Source of the DNA: Vibrio sp. CAU 1672
GTDB lineage: Bacteria > Pseudomonadota > Gammaproteobacteria > Enterobacterales > Vibrionaceae
Assembly: GCF_029223195.1 (NCBI RefSeq)
Contig: NZ_JARHUF010000004.1
Span: forward strand, 62,001 to 126,000
Length of the DNA stretch: 64,000 nt
Direction: 5' to 3'
Positions within the stretch are counted from its first letter, which is position 1. Every line of letters begins with the position of its first letter. The position numbers and the translations under genes were made by a program. Shown piece by piece: positions 59,675 to 64,000 of the stretch. The notes beneath the pieces are model-generated. The model did not search any database. It saw only the letters and a program-made list of their open reading frames with translations, and was not told the DNA's origin.

Positions 59675-61087
59675 TTATAGTACGTGTACAGAAGCAGTGT
59701 TGGTTGTACCTGAAGCGACTAGAGCACCAGAAACCATCACAACGATATCGCCTTTGTTACCCAGACCAGATTCTAGAGCAAGTTCTTTACCCGCTACGTA
59801 GAACGCGTCAGTGCTCTGGATAGAATCAACAACTACTGGAGTCACACCTTTAGTCAGAACCAGCTGTGCAGCAGTCTTAGTGTTAGTAGTTAGAGCCAGG
59901 ATGTTTGCAGTTGGGAAGTACTTACGTACTGAACGTGCAGACTTACCGCCTTCAGTTGCAACAACGATCAGTGGAGCAGCCAGTTTCTCAGCTGTGTCTA
60001 CTGCGCCTTTACATACTGCTTCAGTGATGCGTAGACGTGGGCTGTCCAGACGAGAACCTAGCTCAGCTTGTAGTACAGAGTCAGTACGTTTAGCGATTTG
60101 AGCCATGATAGTTACTGCTTCAACTGGGTACTTACCTTTAGCAGTTTCACCAGAAAGCATTACTGCGTCAGTACCGTCCATTACTGCGTTAGCAACGTCG
60201 CCTGCTTCCGCACGAGTAGGACGTGGGTTGTTGATCATAGAATCAAGCATTTGAGTTGCAGTGATAACCATCTTACGTGCACGGTTACACTTCTCGATCA
60301 TCATTTTCTGAGCGAAGATTACTTCTTCAGCTGGGATTTCAACACCCAGGTCACCACGAGCAACCATGATGCCGTCAGAAAGCTCTAGGATCTCGTCGAA
60401 GTTATCAACACCTTCTTGGTTTTCGATCTTAGAGATGATGTGGATGTTCTCGCCGCCGTTTGCAGCCAGTACGTCACGGATTTCTTGAACGTCAGAAGCT
60501 TTACGGATGAAAGAAGCCGCTACGAAGTCAACGCCTTGCTCACAACCAAACTTAAGGTCGTTCTTATCTTTTTCAGACAGAGCTGGTAGGTTTACAGAAA
60601 CGCCTGGAAGGTTAACACCTTTGTTTTCGCCTAGAGCACCGTTGTTAAGAACTTTACACTTAACTTCAGTGTCAGTTGTTGCGATAACTTCCATCTCGAT
60701 CAGACCGTCGTCTACCAGGATAGTGTTACCAGCGTTCAGGTCAGAAGCGAAACCTGCGTAAGTTACTGCAACTTTGTCTTTGTTACCTACAACTGAAGTG
60801 TCAGTTGTGAAAGTGAATTCTTGACCAGCTACTAGATCAACGTCGTTGCCGCCTTCTAGTTTGATAGTACGGATTTCTGGACCTTTAGTATCTAGAAGGA
60901 TTGCCAGTTGTTTGCCTGTAGCTTCCATTACTTTGCGGAAGTTCGCGATACGAGTGCCGTGCTCTTCGTAGTCACCGTGAGAGAAGTTCAGGCGCATTAC
61001 GTTCATGCCTGCATTTACTAGTTCAGTTAGTTTCTCTACAGATTCAGTTTTAGGGCCAATCGTACAAACGATTTTGGTCTTTTTCAT
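59675..61087 (-). CDS. pykF: pyruvate kinase I (PykF-type)
   Basis: Transfers phosphate from phosphoenolpyruvate to ADP. The 470-residue length and [20 protein letters not shown] start match the F-type enzyme. Also present are the catalytic [27 protein letters not shown] and [28 protein letters not shown] segments. Start at 61087 (GGAGA upstream), not the longer start at 61180. Codon use is typical of a highly expressed gene. Adjacent to the divergent DeoR regulator. Confidence 0.97.
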   Translation of the reverse strand: MKKTKIVCTIGPKTESVEKLTELVNAGMNVMRLNFSHGDYEEHGTRIANFRKVMEATGKQLAILLDTKGPEIRTIKLEGGNDVDLVAGQEFTFTTDTSVVGNKDKVAVTYAGFASDLNAGNTILVDDGLIEMEVIATTDTEVKCKVLNNGALGENKGVNLPGVSVNLPALSEKDKNDLKFGCEQGVDFVAASFIRKASDVQEIRDVLAANGGENIHIISKIENQEGVDNFDEILELSDGIMVARGDLGVEIPAEEVIFAQKMMIEKCNRARKMVITATQMLDSMINNPRPTRAEAGDVANAVMDGTDAVMLSGETAKGKYPVEAVTIMAQIAKRTDSVLQAELGSRLDSPRLRITEAVCKGAVDTAEKLAAPLIVVATEGGKSARSVRKYFPTANILALTTNTKTAAQLVLTKGVTPVVVDSIQSTDAFYVAGKELALESGLGNKGDIVVMVSGALVASGTTNTASVHVL

Positions 61088-61454
61088 GGAAGATACTCTC
61101 CGGTAAGTATAGTTACAATTTGAAAGTTGGTTATTACTACTGAAGCGGAGGGAATTACAATGACATTTAGTGCCTGCCATTTCACCGTTAATGCTATTTT
61201 TTCACGCTTCAGATTCTGAAAGTCTTTCACCAAGTTTAGTCATTTTATGACCAAGCGTTGGGCAATTTTGGTTATCTTTTTGTGACTGGCTCCACTTTAT
61301 ATGCAGAAAGTTGCAAAAAAATAACGGTCATTTCTGTAATTTTTTTTCTTTTCGGTCGCGAATTCTACCACTGAATGAATCCAATATCACTGTCTAAGAA
61401 TTGTCTTAGGACAAGGTTTTATCGAGAAATATTAATTTTTTGGTTCAAAATAAA

Positions 61455-61484
61455 TGGACGAATAAGTTTCGGTTTGACTATAAT
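61455..61484 (+). promoter_or_regulatory. promoter of the DeoR-family gene
   Basis: TGGACG (61455-61460), an 18-base spacer, TATAAT (61479-61484). A copy of AATAAGTTTC lies in the spacer. Read by eye. Confidence 0.6.
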
Positions 61485-61506
61485 AAGTTTCAAATCGAAA
61501 CTTATT
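61461..61506. promoter_or_regulatory. three-half-site operator (DeoR-type)
   Basis: AATAAGTTTC occurs at 61461-61470 and again at 61482-61491; its inverse GAAACTTATT lies at 61497-61506. The last two form a perfect 10-base-arm inverted repeat with a 5-base spacer, placed over the -10/start region. The first half-site lies 21 bases (two helical turns) upstream. TTTC/GAAA half-sites are typical of DeoR regulators. Confidence 0.7.
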
Positions 61507-61519
61507 GTTCAAACTAACA

Positions 61520-62281
61520 ATGTCGAAACGAAACACCCAACTAAGAAGACACGCGATTTCCAACCTAGTCAGTGAGCAGGGAGAGGTGAGCGTCGATGAA
61601 CTTTCCCAGCGGTTTGAGACTTCAGAAGTCACCATCAGAAAGGATCTGGCGTCATTAGAAAAAAATGGCCAGCTGCTGCGCCGATATGGCGGGGCGATTG
61701 CCATCCCGACCGAAGTCATCCATGAAGAGCTCCAGCCCAATGTTTCGACTCGAAAGCTAAATCTGGCTAAAACGGCTGCATCCTTGATCCGTGACCATAA
61801 TCGCATTGTTATCGACAGTGGCAGTACCACCGCGGCGTTGATCCAGCAACTGAATGACAAGCGCGGTCTGGTGGTGATGACCAATTCACTACATGTGGCC
61901 AACGCCCTGAATGAACTGGAAAGTGAACCTACCCTGCTGATGACCGGCGGCACCTGGGATACACATTCGGAATCGTTTCAGGGCAAAGTCGCCGAATCTG
62001 TGCTGCGTGCTTATGACTTTGATCAGCTGTTTATTGGTGCTGATGGCGTCGATTTAGAACGCGGCACGACCACGTTTAATGAACTGGTTGGCTTAAGTAA
62101 GGTGATGGCGGAAGTTTCGCGCGAAGTGATCGTGATGATTGAATCGGAAAAAATCGGACGTAAGATCCCCAACCTCGAACTGGCGTGGGAGCAGATTGAT
62201 GTCCTGGTCACCGATGCAGAATTGTCTGCTGACCATAAGTCGAAAATCGAACAGTGTGGCGTAAAAGTGATTTGCGCCTAA
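61520..62281 (+). CDS. DeoR-family transcriptional regulator beside glmS
   Basis: A 253-residue regulator: N-terminal HTH (about 5-60; QLRRHAISNLVSEQGEVSVDELSQRFETS and TIRKDLASLEKNGQLLRRYGGA) and a C-terminal DeoR sensor domain (about 75-250) of the ribose-5-phosphate isomerase-like fold with VIDSGSTTAALIQQL, DQLFIGADGVDLERG and DVLVTDAELSA. Effectors of this family are sugar phosphates. glmS follows 115 bases later, so glucosamine-6-phosphate control is a reasonable guess. No good ribosome site, ATG at 61520. Confidence 0.9.
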   Translation: MSKRNTQLRRHAISNLVSEQGEVSVDELSQRFETSEVTIRKDLASLEKNGQLLRRYGGAIAIPTEVIHEELQPNVSTRKLNLAKTAASLIRDHNRIVIDSGSTTAALIQQLNDKRGLVVMTNSLHVANALNELESEPTLLMTGGTWDTHSESFQGKVAESVLRAYDFDQLFIGADGVDLERGTTTFNELVGLSKVMAEVSREVIVMIESEKIGRKIPNLELAWEQIDVLVTDAELSADHKSKIEQCGVKVICA

Positions 62282-62395
62282 TTTAAATAGACAACTATTT
62301 TCATATTCACTTCCCTCAGCCCAACTTAGCACTGCTTGCTGCTTTTTATCAGATCGCGGTCGGGGAAGCATAAAACCATAAACGGAGATAAACAC

Positions 62396-64000
62396 ATGTG
62401 TGGAATCGTCGGTGCAGTTGCACAACGAGATGTTGCTGAAATTTTGGTGGAAGGTTTACGTCGTCTGGAATACCGCGGCTATGACTCGGCGGGGGTAGCG
62501 ATTGTCGATAGTGAAAGCAACCTGACCAGAATTCGTCGCTTGGGTAAAGTTCAAGAACTGGCGGATGCGGTAGAAGAAGCAAAAGTGATTGGCGGTACAG
62601 GTATTGCCCATACCCGCTGGGCGACACACGGCGAGCCTTCGGAAGCTAACGCCCACCCACACATGTCGGGCGATATCGCCGTGGTGCATAACGGCATCAT
62701 CGAAAACCACGAAGAGTTGCGTGAGCTACTGCAATCGCGTGGCTACGTGTTTGAATCTCAGACTGATACTGAAGTGATTGCTCACCTGGTGGAGTGGGAG
62801 CTTCGTACTTCTGAAACCTTGCTGGAAGCAGTACAAAAAACCGCGCAGCAGCTAGAGGGGGCATACGGTACAGTTGCACTGGATCGTAACGATCCTTCAC
62901 GTATCGTCGTGGCACGCTCTGGCAGCCCGATCGTGATCGGCTTTGGCGTCGGAGAAAACTTCCTTGCCTCAGACCAGTTGGCACTGCTTAACGTGACTCG
63001 CCGCTTCATGTACCTGGAAGAGGGCGATGTGGCTGAAATCACTCGTCGCGAAGTGACGGTATTTGATGAGAAAGGTGAGCGTGTTGAGCGTGAAATCGTA
63101 GAATCTAACGCGGAACATGATGCCGGTGACAAAGGCCAGTACCGCCACTTTATGCAGAAAGAGATTTATGAGCAGCCGACCGCGCTGATCAATACCATGG
63201 AAGGCCGTATCACCGCCGACTCGGTAGTGACCGAAGCGATTGGAGTGAATGCCGCAGAGATCCTGAGTAAGGTTGAACACGTGCAGATCGTAGCCTGTGG
63301 TACCTCATACAATGCCGGTATGACGGCCCGCTACTGGTTTGAAGACATTGCCGGTGTCAGCTGTGATGTGGAGATCGCGTCTGAGTTCCGTTACCGCAAA
63401 TTTGTGACCCGTCCTAACAGCCTGTTGATCACGCTGTCTCAGTCGGGTGAAACGGCTGATACCCTGGCGGCGCTTCGTCTGGCAAAAGAGAAAGGCTACA
63501 TGGCGGCGATGACCATCTGTAACGTCGCGGGCTCTTCACTGGTGCGTGAGTCAGACTTTGCCTTTATGACCCGTGCGGGGGTGGAAATCGGTGTGGCATC
63601 GACCAAAGCGTTCACCACTCAGCTTTCTGCCCTGCTGATGTTAGTCACGGCGCTGGGTAAGCAGCAAAACCGCATCAGCCAAGAGAAAGAACAAGAGATC
63701 GTTGATGCGCTGCACGCGTTGCCAAAACAGATTGAAGCGGCACTGGCGTTTGAAAAAGACATTGAAGCGTTGGCAGAAGATTTTGCTGACAAGCATCACA
63801 CCCTGTTCCTTGGTCGTGGTGAGTTTTACCCAATCGCGATGGAAGCGTCGTTGAAGCTGAAAGAGATCTCTTACATTCACGCTGAAGCGTACGCGGCCGG
63901 TGAGCTGAAACACGGCCCGCTGGCGCTGATTGATGCCGATATGCCAGTGGTTGTGGTTGCTCCAAGCAACGATCTGCTGGAAAAACTGAAGTCGAACATT
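62396..64000 (+). CDS. glmS: glutamine-fructose-6-phosphate aminotransferase GlmS (partial, runs off window)
   Basis: Makes glucosamine-6-phosphate from fructose-6-phosphate and glutamine, first step to UDP-GlcNAc for peptidoglycan and LPS. The first 535 codons are in the window, with no stop. N-terminal glutaminase domain with [16 protein letters not shown] (Cys2 nucleophile after Met removal), [30 protein letters not shown] and [11 protein letters not shown]; then the first SIS domain (about 285-425) with [12 protein letters not shown] and SQSGETADT; then the second SIS domain (starting about 455) with [34 protein letters not shown] lies 8 bases before the ATG. Confidence 0.97.
   Translation, partial: MCGIVGAVAQRDVAEILVEGLRRLEYRGYDSAGVAIVDSESNLTRIRRLGKVQELADAVEEAKVIGGTGIAHTRWATHGEPSEANAHPHMSGDIAVVHNGIIENHEELRELLQSRGYVFESQTDTEVIAHLVEWELRTSETLLEAVQKTAQQLEGAYGTVALDRNDPSRIVVARSGSPIVIGFGVGENFLASDQLALLNVTRRFMYLEEGDVAEITRREVTVFDEKGERVEREIVESNAEHDAGDKGQYRHFMQKEIYEQPTALINTMEGRITADSVVTEAIGVNAAEILSKVEHVQIVACGTSYNAGMTARYWFEDIAGVSCDVEIASEFRYRKFVTRPNSLLITLSQSGETADTLAALRLAKEKGYMAAMTICNVAGSSLVRESDFAFMTRAGVEIGVASTKAFTTQLSALLMLVTALGKQQNRISQEKEQEIVDALHALPKQIEAALAFEKDIEALAEDFADKHHTLFLGRGEFYPIAMEASLKLKEISYIHAEAYAAGELKHGPLALIDADMPVVVVAPSNDLLEKLKSNI

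Larger units (their letters stand above)
61088..61519. other. pykF-DeoR divergent regulatory region
   Basis: 432 bases AT-rich. The right-hand end carries the DeoR gene's promoter and operator (61455-61506). Nothing clear for pykF is seen by eye. Confidence 0.55.

Noticed and set aside
61375-61575. 66-residue plus-strand ORF in the pykF-DeoR gap
   Set aside because: It covers the DeoR promoter and operator in another frame and has no ribosome site.

Overview
This window looks like chromosome I of a member of the Vibrionaceae (Vibrio or a close relative such as Grimontia or Photobacterium; the sequence alone does not settle the genus). The evidence is gene content and order. There is a Zur-type operator in front of a zrg-like zinc operon, a ytfJ/ytfK/msrA/tamA/tamB/ytfP block, argR divergent from mdh, ispB divergent from rplU-rpmA-obgE, lptD-surA-pdxA-rsmA-apaG-apaH, leuABCD followed by leuO, an acyl-CoA synthetase and ilvIH, and pykF/DeoR/glmS. 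These are core gammaproteobacterial neighbourhoods with Vibrio-style joins. Base composition looks even throughout. I saw no tRNA or rRNA gene, insertion sequence, integrase, CRISPR array, toxin-antitoxin pair or defence cassette.

Layout. 1-5 kb: a family protein of unknown function, an unlisted-size 34-residue membrane microprotein, and a leftward five-gene operon for zinc acquisition (two His-rich exported proteins, an ABC ATPase, an FtsX-like permease, a DUF3299 periplasmic protein) behind a near-perfect Zur box. 5-17.6 kb: envelope and housekeeping genes (ytfJ, ytfK, msrA, the TamA-TamB translocation/lipid-transport pair, ytfP, two tandem DUF2799 lipoproteins, ppa, fbp, mpl, ubiX). 17.6-21.2 kb: thiBPQ thiamine importer under a TPP riboswitch. 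21.2-25.6 kb: a TAXI-type TRAP transporter (binding protein, fused permease) with a universal stress protein, probably CRP controlled. 26-31.3 kb: argR, mdh, a 63-residue orphan, ispB, rplU-rpmA-obgE. 31.4-34.4 kb: a FUSC-family membrane protein, yjjP-yjjB exporter pair, folA. 34.5-41.3 kb: the leftward lptD-surA-pdxA-rsmA-apaG-apaH cluster. 41.5-43.3 kb: djlA and a DUF547 protein. 43.4-48.5 kb: leftward leuABCD with its promoter, a leucine-rich leader peptide and attenuator. 48.7-51.3 kb: a less-described trio (SH3-domain lipoprotein, PAP2 phosphatase, glycosyltransferase). 51.8-57.5 kb: leuO, acyl-CoA synthetase, ilvI-ilvH. 57.6-64 kb: a diguanylate cyclase, pykF, a DeoR-family regulator with its own operator, and glmS, which runs off the window end.

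Functionally the region is mostly central metabolism (branched-chain amino acids, malate, pyruvate, gluconeogenesis, ubiquinone, folate, pyridoxal), outer-membrane assembly (TamAB, LptD, SurA, glmS and mpl for envelope precursors) and nutrient import with visible RNA or operator control (Zur, TPP, leu attenuation, ArgR, DeoR). I do not see an obviously new multi-gene system. The most interesting leads are the small unannotated ORFs, the compact promoter/operator of the DeoR-glmS locus, the non-standard cysteine layout of LptD, and the SH3 lipoprotein/PAP2/glycosyltransferase trio.
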